Shown here: one piece after another, positions 54,751 to 64,000 of the stretch | How positions within the stretch are numbered: the first letter of the stretch is position 1 | Layout: every line of letters starts with the position of its first letter | Source: Neotamlana sedimentorum | GTDB lineage: Bacteria; Bacteroidota; Bacteroidia; Flavobacteriales; Flavobacteriaceae | DNA: 64,000 nt | Assembly (NCBI RefSeq): GCF_000943565.1 | Contig: NZ_JTDW01000013.1 | Span: 51,977 to 115,976 of the forward strand | Direction: 5' to 3' | Notes under the pieces: generated by a model | Database searches by the model: none | What the model saw: the letters and a program-made list of their open reading frames with translations, nothing else | What the model was told of the DNA's origin: nothing | Position numbers and translations under genes: made by a program

Positions 54751-57700
54751 ATGAAAAAAACGAATAAACCGATCTCTTCTTTGAGGAGAATCAAACTTAT
54801 ATGTAGCTTTTCGCTATTTATATTGTTTGGTTTTGGTGTGCAAGGTCAATCACTTTATACCTTAAAAGGTATTGTAAAAGATTATTTAGGTACTCCGGCA
54901 ACAGGTGTCACTGTTCAAATAAAAAACACGAATCAAGGTGCTATTACAGATTTTGATGGAAATTACGAATTAAACGTTAGTTTAGAGCCAGGTGATTATG
55001 TGCTTGTTTTTAGACAATTGGGCTTGTCTACCCAAGAGGTTAAAGTTTCTTTAGCTAATCAAACCGAAGTTGTAAACGATGTTGAAATGGCCATGGATAT
55101 TTTAGGCTTAGACCAAATTGTTATTACAGGGGCAGGAGCTTTAACGTCGAAAAAGCAATTAGGAAATACAATTTCTAGTATTAAAGGTGGTGATATATCT
55201 CAGTCGGCCACGGTCGATATAACTGGAGCGCTTTCGGGTAAATTAGCTGGTATTCAGGTAACTCAAAACTCTGGAGATCCTGCTGGAGGAATTAGTGTGC
55301 GTTTAAGAAGTTCGAGTACGGTTAACGGTAGTTCCGATCCTTTATATATTGTAGATGGCATTATTGTAAACAATAATTCTGTGGATGTTTTGGGTACAAC
55401 GAGTGTTGTTCAAAATAGATTATCCGATATAAGTCCACAAGATATCGATAGGATAGAGGTTATAAAAGGTGCAGCAGCAGCAGCTATTTATGGATCGAGA
55501 GCGAGTAATGGTGTTGTGCAAATTTTCACTAAAAAAGGACAATCTGGAGAACCAGTTATTACGGTTTCTTCTAGTGTTAATTTTAATTCATTAAGGAAAG
55601 AACGTGCTTATAACGACGAGCCTTTCGAATGGGCGTCGACCGATATTACTGTACTTGATAAAGTGGAAGCAACACGATACAATTATCAAGACATGATATT
55701 TAATAATTCTACAGGAACCGATCATTATGTGTCTATGTCTGGTGGTAAAGGTAAAACCGATTATTTCGGGTCATTTTCATATTTAGAAAACGATGGAATT
55801 CTAAAAAGCACGAGTTATCAAAGACAATCGGGAAGAATTAGAGTAAATCAAGAAATAAACGATTGGATTTCGGCTTCATTTGGAACTTATTTTTCTACAA
55901 GTAAAAGTAAAGACCAACCTAACGGTGGTTATGTAGCGGGCGTTTTGCCAACTATTTTGTTTTCAGATAATACTATCGACCCAACACCAGATGCAGATGG
56001 TAATTATCCAACAATGACATTTTATCCAAATATTTTAGAGTATATAGAAACTTTCGATTACAGTCAAAAAAACAACAGAAATATTAGTGATTTACAATTA
56101 ACGTTAAAACCTATCGATGGACTTAAAGTAAGTTATATTTTGGGTTACGATAATTCGGAATCAACGGGAAACACGTATGTGCCAATTGGAACAACGACTA
56201 TCGATTTAGGTCGAGCAAGTAATACTACAGTTACAACCTCACAATTTAATAGTGATTTAAATGGATCTTATAAATTTGATATCAATGATATTTTCACGTC
56301 AACAACAACTACAGGGTTTTCATGGCAAGCCGATAAAACTAATTTAAGTTCTATATCTGGCTCTGGATTGGCCTTGGGTGTTAAAACAACTAATGGAGCA
56401 GCTTCAATTACAACAAACGAAAGTAGAAGCGAACGTTCTTTTTGGGGCGGGTTTTTACAACAAACATTTGGTATAAGCGATAAGCTTTTTGTTACTGGAG
56501 CTATTAGGTTAGATGGTTCGTCAGTTTTTGGAGCAGACGAAAGAAATCAATTTTACCCAAAAGCGAGTATGTCGTATTTAGTTTCAGAAGAAAGTTTTTG
56601 GAAAGATACCTTTGGTGAAACACTAAATAGTTTTAAAGTTAGAGCCGCTTGGGGGCAAGCAGGTAACCTTACCGCAATTGGCCCATTCGATAGATTGTCT
56701 AATTATGCAGCTATTAGTATAGATGGTACGTCGGGGTTAATTGCTCCTACTGAATTAGGAAATGAAAACCTAAGACCGGAAAGACAAACTGAAATAGAGT
56801 TTGGGGTAGATATGAGTTTATTAAACGATAGAGTTGGTGTTGAGCTTACCTATTATAAACAAGATATTGAAGATTTATTATTAGCTAGAACATTATCGCC
56901 TTCTACAGGTTTTGGTTCTAGAGTAGAAAATGTTGGAACCATGACCAATAAAGGTTTTGAAGCCTTGGTAACAGCAACACCAATACAATCAAACGATTTT
57001 AGTTGGTCGGTTACTGGTACTTTTTCAACCAATAAAAATGAAGTGAATAATATTGAAGGCGATCAATTTGGTATTGGAAATTTTGGTTTTTCGGTAGCTA
57101 AAAATGGTGAAGCATTAGGTGTGTTTTATCAAGGATATTATGCCAGAAATGAAGATGGTAGCTTGTTGTTAACCGATGCTGGTCTTCCGCAAAGAGAAAA
57201 AGGATCGTATGATGCAGATGGTAACCCAGTAGCCGAAAGAGACGCGAATGGGCAACCTAGTGGTGCCAATTTAAGTAAAGTAATTGGAGATCCTAATCCA
57301 GATTTTATTGCTTCTCTTATTAATGAATTTAAGTATAAAAACTTCTCTTTTAGAATGCAATTTGATGCTGTTCAAGGTGTCGATTTATTAAGTTGGGATA
57401 CGCGAATGCTTTATAGATTTGGAGGTGGAGAGCAAACCGCTAAAGAATTAAGAGGTGAAAGTGTAAGAGGCACAGGAACTGCTAATTTTAGTATTGCAGA
57501 ATCTTATATAGAAGATGGATCTTATATTAAACTGCGTGAGTTATCTACATCATATTTATTAAGAGAACCTATTCAAGGTGTAGACAGTGTGAAATTTACA
57601 TTAACAGGACGAAACTTGTTGTCTATCGATAATTATTCTGGTTACGATCCAGAAGTAAATATGGATGCACAAAGTAACGGTTCTCGTGGTGGTGTTATGG

Positions 57701-57753
57701 GGTTAGTACCAATTCCTAGAGTTGTTAAATTTGGTGTAGTTGCTACTTTTTAA
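54751..57753 (+). CDS. SusC-family TonB-dependent transporter (muropeptide/amino-sugar locus)
   Basis: The 1000-residue protein has a basic N-terminal extension, a signal region ending GVQGQ, the carboxypeptidase-regulatory-like domain (TPATGVTVQIKNTNQGAITDFDGNY), the plug with DQIVITGAGALTSKKQLGN and IEVIKGAAAAAIYGSRASNGV, and a barrel ending in VVATF. It is paired with the SusD-like gene 25 bases downstream. Substrate is inferred from the NamZ-like and NagZ-like enzymes that follow. Confidence 0.94.
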   Translation: MKKTNKPISSLRRIKLICSFSLFILFGFGVQGQSLYTLKGIVKDYLGTPATGVTVQIKNTNQGAITDFDGNYELNVSLEPGDYVLVFRQLGLSTQEVKVSLANQTEVVNDVEMAMDILGLDQIVITGAGALTSKKQLGNTISSIKGGDISQSATVDITGALSGKLAGIQVTQNSGDPAGGISVRLRSSSTVNGSSDPLYIVDGIIVNNNSVDVLGTTSVVQNRLSDISPQDIDRIEVIKGAAAAAIYGSRASNGVVQIFTKKGQSGEPVITVSSSVNFNSLRKERAYNDEPFEWASTDITVLDKVEATRYNYQDMIFNNSTGTDHYVSMSGGKGKTDYFGSFSYLENDGILKSTSYQRQSGRIRVNQEINDWISASFGTYFSTSKSKDQPNGGYVAGVLPTILFSDNTIDPTPDADGNYPTMTFYPNILEYIETFDYSQKNNRNISDLQLTLKPIDGLKVSYILGYDNSESTGNTYVPIGTTTIDLGRASNTTVTTSQFNSDLNGSYKFDINDIFTSTTTTGFSWQADKTNLSSISGSGLALGVKTTNGAASITTNESRSERSFWGGFLQQTFGISDKLFVTGAIRLDGSSVFGADERNQFYPKASMSYLVSEESFWKDTFGETLNSFKVRAAWGQAGNLTAIGPFDRLSNYAAISIDGTSGLIAPTELGNENLRPERQTEIEFGVDMSLLNDRVGVELTYYKQDIEDLLLARTLSPSTGFGSRVENVGTMTNKGFEALVTATPIQSNDFSWSVTGTFSTNKNEVNNIEGDQFGIGNFGFSVAKNGEALGVFYQGYYARNEDGSLLLTDAGLPQREKGSYDADGNPVAERDANGQPSGANLSKVIGDPNPDFIASLINEFKYKNFSFRMQFDAVQGVDLLSWDTRMLYRFGGGEQTAKELRGESVRGTGTANFSIAESYIEDGSYIKLRELSTSYLLREPIQGVDSVKFTLTGRNLLSIDNYSGYDPEVNMDAQSNGSRGGVMGLVPIPRVVKFGVVATF

Positions 57754-57778
57754 GCGTATTAACAAAAAATAATAAAAG

Positions 57779-59125
57779 ATGAAAAATATAAAAATATATA
57801 CAATAATTGGGGCGATTCTGCTTAGCAGTGGTTTGTTTACTGCCTGCGATACAGAATTTGAAAACCCAAATAATCCAACCGAAGATGTTGTTTTAGGAAC
57901 AAAAGAAGGCCTTTTTGCATTAGCTACAGGTATTAGGCAGTATTATTCTGTTACTGTTTTAAGGCAAGTTATTGAGGCTCCAGGTATAACTACACGAGAG
58001 TTAGGTGTTACAAATACATTTTTAAATATTAATGAATTAGCAAAAGGTGGTGCCGAATTACCTTCGGAAAGTGGAGGGATTACAAACCCATGGACTACCA
58101 TTTTAAAAGCAAAAGGTATGGCAGAGTCTTTAATAGATGGTGCAAATACCGTTGAGCTTGCCAGCGGAACTAAAAGTGGTCTTTTGGCCTATGGTAATTT
58201 AATAAAAGCCATGTGTCTTGGTGCTTTAATTGAAATGTTTGAAGAAGCTCCAATTGATAATGCTTCCGATGGTGCAGCTGCATTTAGCGATAAAGCCACG
58301 GTTTTAGCCGAATGTATTATGTTGTTAGAAGACGCTAATGATGCCTTAGCAGCAGATCCAATGTCTGATGATTTTGAAACCTCTGTGCTTTGGTCTAGCT
58401 TTAGTTTAGAAAAAACGATTAATGCGTTTTTATCGAGATATCAATTAATGGCGGGACTTTATACCGAGTCTATTGCATCTGCTAATGCTGTATTAAATTC
58501 AAGTGATGCAACAAATTCTATGTGGGTTTACGATGCAAATAACGAAAACCCTATTTGGAATAGAACCGTTAATTCTGCCGATTTAAATCCTCAAACTAAT
58601 TTTGGCTTAACTGGCGATTATATTCCGGAAGCTGGTGATGGTCGAATAGATTTTTATTTAGGTGCCGATGCCGGTTTTGCAAATGCCGATGCTGGAGGAC
58701 AGGCGCTTAGCGAAATGCTTGGTTTTTTTAGTTCAAGTACCGCTTCAATTCCGGTTTATCTTCCAGGTGAAATGATGCTTAATAAAGCTGAGGCCTATGC
58801 TAGATTAGAAGATTTAGATGATGCGGTTATTCAATTAAACTTGGTAAGAGAAAAAACTACCGATCCACTTGGGGTAAACGCAAATCTCCCAGCTTGGACA
58901 GGCGATGAAACAAGTAAAGATGATATTTTAGAAGAAATATATAAAAATAGAAGTATCGAATTGTTTTTAACAGGTTTAAGGTTTGGCGATAGTAAAAGAT
59001 TTCACCCAGACTTTAATGTGCCTTTAGAAGCAAATACAACGAATGAGCGTAATAGAAATTATTATCCTTACCCAAGTATAGAGCGAGAAAATAATCCTAA
59101 TACCCCCGACGACCCAACAATTTAA
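57779..59125 (+). CDS. SusD-like surface lipoprotein
   Basis: The 448-residue lipoprotein has its lipobox at LFTAC (Cys23) and the SusD-type start TEFENPNNPTEDVV. The TPR-like helices are less conserved than in the alginate-locus SusD. The C-terminal block contains NRSIELFLTGLRFGDSKRFHP, the RagB/SusD signature. It should cap the 54751 transporter. Confidence 0.92.
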   Translation: MKNIKIYTIIGAILLSSGLFTACDTEFENPNNPTEDVVLGTKEGLFALATGIRQYYSVTVLRQVIEAPGITTRELGVTNTFLNINELAKGGAELPSESGGITNPWTTILKAKGMAESLIDGANTVELASGTKSGLLAYGNLIKAMCLGALIEMFEEAPIDNASDGAAAFSDKATVLAECIMLLEDANDALAADPMSDDFETSVLWSSFSLEKTINAFLSRYQLMAGLYTESIASANAVLNSSDATNSMWVYDANNENPIWNRTVNSADLNPQTNFGLTGDYIPEAGDGRIDFYLGADAGFANADAGGQALSEMLGFFSSSTASIPVYLPGEMMLNKAEAYARLEDLDDAVIQLNLVREKTTDPLGVNANLPAWTGDETSKDDILEEIYKNRSIELFLTGLRFGDSKRFHPDFNVPLEANTTNERNRNYYPYPSIERENNPNTPDDPTI

Positions 59126-59150
59126 TAGCGTAAAGTTAATTTTTTTTTTT

Positions 59151-59191
59151 AGTTTTTTTTGAGGGTAGCATTATTGCTGCCCTTAAAAACT
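59151..59191 (+). repeat. Hairpin between SusD-like and NamZ-like genes
   Basis: AGTTTTT (59151-59157) and AAAAACT (59185-59191) bracket GGGTAGCA (59163-59170) and TGCTGCCC (59175-59182), allowing one G-T pair, giving a long stem-loop. The T-tract (59141-59150) lies before, not after, the stem on the plus strand, so it is not a standard terminator. It may adjust expression of the enzymes relative to SusCD. Confidence 0.6.
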
Positions 59192-59224
59192 AAAAAGAAT
59201 AGGTTATATTTAAAATAAAAATTT

Positions 59225-60409
59225 ATGAAAGTACAAACAGGTTTAGAGGTGTTGCTAAACGATAAAGAAATTCAAAAACAATTTAAGGGAAATGTTGCAT
59301 TACTTTGTCATAATGCTTCAATAGATGCAACGTATACACATGCTGCTTTAAAGTTTAAAACTGTATTTGGAGACCGATTTGTAAAGTTATTTGGTCCGCA
59401 ACACGGATTTTCAACAGATGTGCAAGATAATATGGTAGAAACCGATCATGTTATGCATCCATTTTTTAAAATACCTGTTTACTCATTATATTCCGAAACA
59501 CGCATTCCTACAGACGAGATGCTTTCTGGTATAGATCATTTATTTGTCGATTTACAAGATGTTGGTTGTAGAGTGTATACCTACATTTATACCTTAACAC
59601 ATTTGTTAGAGAAATGCGCATCAAAACCTATAGAAATAGTGGTTTTAGATCGTCCAAATCCATTAAATGGGTTGGAACTAGAAGGAAATATTTTAGAAGC
59701 TGGTTTCGAGTCTTTTGTTGGACGACACCCAATACCAATGCGTCATGGCATGACCATGGGCGAAGTAGCCTTAATGCATCAAAAATTTTGGGCAACAGAG
59801 AAAGCCAAAGTTAAAGTTATTAAAATGAAAAATTGGCAGCGCGGTATGTATTTTGAAGATACCAAGTTGCCATGGTTATTACCATCGCCAAATTTAGCGA
59901 GAATAGAAAGTGCTTACACGTTTCCTGCAACCGTTATGTTTGAAGGTACAACCTTAAGTGAAGGTCGTGGTACAACTCAGGCTTTAGAGATTGTTGGTCA
60001 TCCTAAAATAGAACCTTATAAGTTTTTTGAAGAGGTGCTTTCTGTAGCTAAAAAAGAATCGAAATTAACAGGGTTTGAGTTCCGACCTATTACTTTTTTA
60101 CCAACGTTTCAAAAACATGGTAATAGTGTTTGTGGCGGTGTTCAAATTCATGTAACCGATAAATCAACCTATAAACCTTGGCGAGTTGGGCAATTATTAA
60201 TGCAAAAGCTATATCACTACTTAGGCGATGATTTTGGTTGGAAAGAACCGCCATATGAGTATGTTTTCGATCAAAAACCTATCGATATAATTAATGGCTC
60301 TGAAAAAATAAGACATTGGATTGTTAATAACGATAGTATAGATAAGTTAAACGCTTTAGAAGATTTAGAGGTTTATAAGTCGCAATTAAAAGAAATTATA
60401 ATTTATTAA
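59225..60409 (+). CDS. namZ: DUF1343 protein, NamZ-like exo-beta-N-acetylmuramidase
   Basis: The 394-residue protein belongs to DUF1343, whose Bacillus member NamZ removes MurNAc exolytically from peptidoglycan fragments (family GH171 in CAZy as I recall). Characteristic blocks include LFGPQHGFSTDVQDNM, DLQDVGCRVYTYIYTL, LDRPNPLNG and PIPMRHGMTMGE. It starts with MKVQTGLEVLL and no signal peptide; an in-frame stop at 59216 rules out a longer N-terminus. It therefore looks cytoplasmic, unlike the secreted GH3 next to it. It would need an inner membrane importer that I do not see here. Confidence 0.85.
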   Translation: MKVQTGLEVLLNDKEIQKQFKGNVALLCHNASIDATYTHAALKFKTVFGDRFVKLFGPQHGFSTDVQDNMVETDHVMHPFFKIPVYSLYSETRIPTDEMLSGIDHLFVDLQDVGCRVYTYIYTLTHLLEKCASKPIEIVVLDRPNPLNGLELEGNILEAGFESFVGRHPIPMRHGMTMGEVALMHQKFWATEKAKVKVIKMKNWQRGMYFEDTKLPWLLPSPNLARIESAYTFPATVMFEGTTLSEGRGTTQALEIVGHPKIEPYKFFEEVLSVAKKESKLTGFEFRPITFLPTFQKHGNSVCGGVQIHVTDKSTYKPWRVGQLLMQKLYHYLGDDFGWKEPPYEYVFDQKPIDIINGSEKIRHWIVNNDSIDKLNALEDLEVYKSQLKEIIIY

Positions 60410-60603
60410 GACTTCTTGATAGAAATGTAGTTATCTAGCTTGGGTGAAGTAAAAACGACGAATCCTTATATGATTTTTAAGACTTCAGTATTAATTTTAT
60501 TCGAATTATATTTAAGCATCAATTGTAAATAATACCATCGGTTTTAATAAAACCAATTATAAAATTAACGAGCTTTCCTTAGTTAGATAAAAAACTAAAT
60601 TAA

Positions 60604-63513
60604 ATGAAAAAAATAGTAAGTCTTATTGCGATTTTAATAAGCATTCAATTATTCGCACAAGCACCATTACAAACTAAAAATGTTGAGCATCAAAAAAAAT
60701 GGGTAGATAGTGTGTTTTCAACCCTAAGTTTAGACCAAAAAATTGGTCAGCTTTTTATGGTGCAAGCCTATTCCAATAGAGGTGAAACCGAAACTAATTT
60801 TATCAAAAAAATGATAAATCAGTTTCAAATAGGAGGTCTTATTTTTATGCAGGGTACACCAGAGAAGCAGGTGGCGTTAACAAATCAATATCAATCCCAA
60901 TCACATATTCCACTTCTTATTGGGTTTGATGGCGAATGGGGATTAAATATGCGGTTAAAAAACACCTTTCGCTATCCTTGGAATATGACTTTGGGTGCAG
61001 TGCAAAACAATACTTTAATCGAGCAATTTGGTGTACAGTTGGGGTTGCATAGTAAACGCGTTGGAATTCATATAAATTTTGCTCCCGTTGTAGATATAAA
61101 TACAAATCCAAAAAATCCGATTATTGGAAATCGGTCTTTTGGAGAAAACAAATACAACGTCACTCAAAAAGCCATAGCGTTTACAAAAGGTATGCAAAGC
61201 GTTGGTGTTTTGGCTAATGCGAAACATTTTCCCGGTCACGGTGATACATCAACCGATTCTCATAAAACCCTGCCTTATTTAGATTTTAGTATGTCTAGGT
61301 TAGATTCCATTGAGTTATATCCGTATAAAAAATTATTTAAAACAGATTTGGCAAGTGTTATGGTTGCGCATTTAAATGTGCCTGTTTTGGAGCCTGAAAA
61401 TGCTGTGCCAACATCTATTTCATATAAAGTGGTAACCGAACTTTTAAAAGAGAGAATGAATTTTAAAGGTTTAGTTTTTACCGATGCATTAAATATGAAA
61501 GGAGCAGCAAATTATGCACAACCTGGCGATATAGATTTGGCTGCGTTTATTGCAGGGAATGATATGTTGCTTATTCCAGAAAATGTGGAAGCTGCAGTAA
61601 ATAAAATTAAACAAGCATTAAAAACAGGTGTGCTAACTGAAACTCGTTTAGACGCTTCGGTATTAAAAATTTTGAATGCAAAATACTGGGCAGGATTACA
61701 CGATTTTAGCCCAATTAAAGAAGATAATATTGCAGACGATATAATAACAGCAAAAGATGAGGTTTTATATCGCGCTTTAATGCAGGAAGCTGTTACTTTA
61801 ATTAAAAATGACGACAAAATACTTCCTATTCAAAATCTGGAAGCATCTAAAGTAGTTTATGTAAAATTGGGCGATTCAGATAATGATAACTTTGTAAATA
61901 CACTTAAAAAATATACTTCGGTAGATGTTGTTTCAGATGATAATATTTCAGGATTGATTAATAAATTAAAACCTTATAATACGGTCATAATAGGGTATCA
62001 TAAATCCAATAAAAACCCTTGGAAATCTTTTAAAATGTCTCAAAAGGAATTGAGTTGGTTACAAGAAATTTCAAAAACAAACCGGGTCATTTTAGATGTT
62101 TTTGCGAGTCCTTATGCACTTTTAGATATTGAAGATTTTACTAATATCGATGCGCTTGTTGTGTCCTATCAAAATAGTAAGGTAGCTCAGGAAATTTCAG
62201 CTCAAATGATTTTTGGTGCATTAGAAATTAAAGGAAAGTTGCCGGTTTCTATTAAAAATACCTTCCCAGAAGGAACGGGTTTAACAACACCAAATTTATC
62301 AAGGTTGTCTTATACTATTCCCGAAGAGGTTGATATGGATAGTGAAAAACTCGCTCAAATAGATGCTATTACTAAAAAGGTTGTCGATTCTAAGGTTGCA
62401 CCAGGCGGACAAGTTCTGGTGGCGCGATATGGTAAAGTGATTTATCATAAAAATTTTGGATATCACACCTATGAAAAAAAGCAGAAAGTTAAAATAACAG
62501 ATCTTTACGATTTAGCTTCGGTTACTAAAATTCTAGGAGGACTACCTATGATTATGAAAAGCGAAGAGCAAGGACTGTTTAATATAAATACAACTCTTGG
62601 TGAATTTTTGCCGTATTTAAAAGGTTCTAATAAAGACACAATTACCTTAAAAGAAGCACTTTCTCATACAGGAAAAATGAAACCTTGGATTCCGTATTAT
62701 CTCGAAACTATCGATAGCGTAACTAAAAAACCAACCGACAAATATTATAATAAAACAAAAACTGAAGAATTTTCAATGCCAGTGGCTTCGCAGTTGTATT
62801 TAATGAGTACGTATGCAGATTCTATTTATAATAAAATCGCGGAAGTCCCACAAGAACCAAAGTCTGGTTATAAGTATAGCGGTTTAGTGTTTTATTTGAT
62901 TAAAAAATATCTCAATAATACTTATGGCGAGGATATGTCGGTTTTAAATAACAGAAATTTTTATGCGCCTTTAGGAGCAAATACATTAACCTATAATCCG
63001 TTAAACAAGTTTGCAAAATCTGATATTGTACCTACAGAATACGATACCTATTTTAGGCATCAATTACTTCATGGTTATGTTCACGATATGGGCGCTGCCA
63101 TGATGAATGGTGTTAGCGGTAATGCTGGATTGTTTGGAAACGCTAACGACGTTGCTAAAATGATGCAAATGTATTTGCAAGATGGCTATTATGGAGGAGT
63201 TCGTTATTTAAAAGCAAAAACGTTACATAAATTCAATAAAAGGTATTTTGAAACCGACGGAGTAAGGCGCGGTTTGGGCTTCGATAAACCACAACTAAAC
63301 TCAAAAGAAAATGCGAGTAGTAGGTATGCCTCAGCCAATAGTTTTGGGCATTCTGGTTTTACTGGTACTTATGTTTGGGCAGATCCAGACTCAGGTTTGT
63401 TATTTGTGTTTTTGTCTAATCGGGTGCACCCAACAATGACAAACAATAAAATAAGAGAGAAAAATATTAAAACCAAAATACAGGATATTATTTATGAAGC
63501 TATTTTGGAATAA
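60604..63513 (+). CDS. GH3 beta-N-acetylglucosaminidase (NagZ-like) fused to a serine hydrolase domain
   Basis: The 969-residue protein has a signal peptide (LISIQLFAQ) and an N-terminal GH3 domain with the NagZ motif KHFPGHGDTSTDSH (207-220; Asp218 and His220 form the acid/base dyad) and the nucleophile Asp294 in FTDALNMKG. A GH3 C-terminal domain follows (about 380-560). The C-terminal part (about 575-965) is a beta-lactamase/esterase-type serine hydrolase with SVTK (Ser639, Lys642) and YSG near YKYSGLVFYLI. NagZ removes GlcNAc from GlcNAc-anhMurNAc or muropeptides. The fused hydrolase could act as a peptidase or esterase on the stem peptide or acyl groups. A 194-base gap separates it from namZ. 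Confidence 0.92.
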   Translation: MKKIVSLIAILISIQLFAQAPLQTKNVEHQKKWVDSVFSTLSLDQKIGQLFMVQAYSNRGETETNFIKKMINQFQIGGLIFMQGTPEKQVALTNQYQSQSHIPLLIGFDGEWGLNMRLKNTFRYPWNMTLGAVQNNTLIEQFGVQLGLHSKRVGIHINFAPVVDINTNPKNPIIGNRSFGENKYNVTQKAIAFTKGMQSVGVLANAKHFPGHGDTSTDSHKTLPYLDFSMSRLDSIELYPYKKLFKTDLASVMVAHLNVPVLEPENAVPTSISYKVVTELLKERMNFKGLVFTDALNMKGAANYAQPGDIDLAAFIAGNDMLLIPENVEAAVNKIKQALKTGVLTETRLDASVLKILNAKYWAGLHDFSPIKEDNIADDIITAKDEVLYRALMQEAVTLIKNDDKILPIQNLEASKVVYVKLGDSDNDNFVNTLKKYTSVDVVSDDNISGLINKLKPYNTVIIGYHKSNKNPWKSFKMSQKELSWLQEISKTNRVILDVFASPYALLDIEDFTNIDALVVSYQNSKVAQEISAQMIFGALEIKGKLPVSIKNTFPEGTGLTTPNLSRLSYTIPEEVDMDSEKLAQIDAITKKVVDSKVAPGGQVLVARYGKVIYHKNFGYHTYEKKQKVKITDLYDLASVTKILGGLPMIMKSEEQGLFNINTTLGEFLPYLKGSNKDTITLKEALSHTGKMKPWIPYYLETIDSVTKKPTDKYYNKTKTEEFSMPVASQLYLMSTYADSIYNKIAEVPQEPKSGYKYSGLVFYLIKKYLNNTYGEDMSVLNNRNFYAPLGANTLTYNPLNKFAKSDIVPTEYDTYFRHQLLHGYVHDMGAAMMNGVSGNAGLFGNANDVAKMMQMYLQDGYYGGVRYLKAKTLHKFNKRYFETDGVRRGLGFDKPQLNSKENASSRYASANSFGHSGFTGTYVWADPDSGLLFVFLSNRVHPTMTNNKIREKNIKTKIQDIIYEAILE

Positions 63514-63797
63514 CTAGGTTTGATGATTTGTTAAGTATTTTTAAAATATTCCAGTTGCTTTTGTTCTTATTTTTTAGCTATAAAAATTGAAGTATTATTA
63601 AAATACTTTGCAATTATTGCATTTTTGGTTGAGTTGTGTTTTCAAAAGCAAAAAAAGTATTATAAATGATCAAATTACAGTTAGATATATCCTTTATTAG
63701 AGTGTAATATTGCTTTTGTAAACGAGTAAACTAAATAAGATCGAGATGCTACCATAAATCTTGGTTTTATTTTTTTGAAAATACACCAACTAACACC

Positions 63798-63989
63798 ATG
63801 TCAAAATTCAGTTTAAATAATAAAGTAGCCTCAGTTGTATGTGGCCTTAGCGGTATAGGTAAAACCATATCGTTAAGCTTTGCACAGCTAGGAATTGCAG
63901 TAGTTACCTTCGATTTTAATTTAGATTCAGCCAAAGAAATGGTTTTATGTTTAAACGAAGTCGAATTTGTGACTTTAAACGGGAATTAA
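63798..63989 (+). pseudogene. Truncated short-chain dehydrogenase (63 codons)
   Basis: The frame reads like the start of a classical SDR (MSKFSLNNKVA, SGIGKTISLSFAQLGIAVVTFDFN) but stops after 63 residues, before the NNAG, Ser and YxxxK blocks. The usual VTGG of the nucleotide loop is altered to VVCG. Most SDRs are 240-260 residues. Only 11 bases remain in the window, so a frameshifted continuation cannot be excluded. Decay is the best reading. Confidence 0.65.
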
Positions 63990-64000
63990 AAAACACTCAA

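Noticed and set aside
1..64000. tRNA, rRNA, CRISPR arrays, insertion sequences or prophage genes
   Set aside because: I saw no cloverleaf-like sequence, no regularly spaced repeat array and no transposase or phage protein among the readable genes.

Overview
The window looks like chromosome of a marine-type member of Flavobacteriaceae (Bacteroidota). Supporting features are low GC, TAnnTTTG-type promoter boxes, SusC/SusD pairs, type IX secretion sorting tails (the 'YPNP' motif), lipoproteins, a flexirubin pigment cluster, and the conserved parA-parB-DUF5683-dapB-lepB-wbqC gene order. I see no tRNA, rRNA, CRISPR array or insertion sequence.

Layout. (1) 1-455: tail of a probable sulfotransferase. 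(2) 457-6145, minus strand: a housekeeping operon read as parA, parB, a DUF5683 protein, dapB, signal peptidase I, a WbqC-like protein and a DUF6122 membrane protein. (3) 6414-22301, plus strand: an alginate utilisation locus with a PL6 lyase, a secreted T9SS protein, a PL17 oligoalginate lyase, SusC/SusD, two PKD-type surface lipoproteins, a PL7 lyase and a GntR/FadR regulator. Four near-identical promoter/operator sequences precede the PL6 gene, the T9SS protein gene, susC and the regulator's own gene, so this appears to be a self-contained regulon. Cytoplasmic steps of alginate metabolism (KdgF, DEH reductase, KDG kinase, a sugar transporter) are not in the window.

(4) 22359-53562: a flexirubin (aryl polyene-dialkylresorcinol ester) pigment cluster. 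One flavin halogenase/monooxygenase-like gene is divergent. The other 29 genes are a tightly packed plus-strand operon. Tyrosine ammonia-lyase makes 4-coumarate and an AMP-binding ligase activates it. A type II PKS set (ketosynthases, chain-length-factor-like partner, two ACPs, FabG, dehydratases) extends it to the polyene. DarA/DarB make the dialkylresorcinol. Acyltransferase candidates (BtrH-like, C45-family, LPLAT and PlsC-type) could form the ester. An ABC exporter, an MMPL fusion protein, LolA/LolB-like proteins and a small beta-barrel probably move the product to the outer membrane.

(5) 53574-63513: a DeoR-type regulator divergent from SusC/SusD, followed by a DUF1343 (NamZ-like exo-N-acetylmuramidase) protein and a secreted GH3 (NagZ-like) plus serine hydrolase fusion. 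I read this as an uptake locus for peptidoglycan-derived muropeptides or amino sugars. (6) 63798-63989: a short-chain dehydrogenase cut to 63 codons, probably a pseudogene.

The least ordinary items are the four-site GntR operator family, a shared C-terminal domain on three secreted proteins of the alginate locus, a PKD domain apparently split by a coiled-coil insertion, the MMPL-acyltransferase protein with a decayed methyltransferase-like tail, several pigment-cluster proteins that keep a PKS fold but lack the catalytic residue, and the SusCD-linked NamZ/NagZ pair with its operator-like repeats. All functional calls are from reading the sequence and recalled family knowledge; no searches were run.
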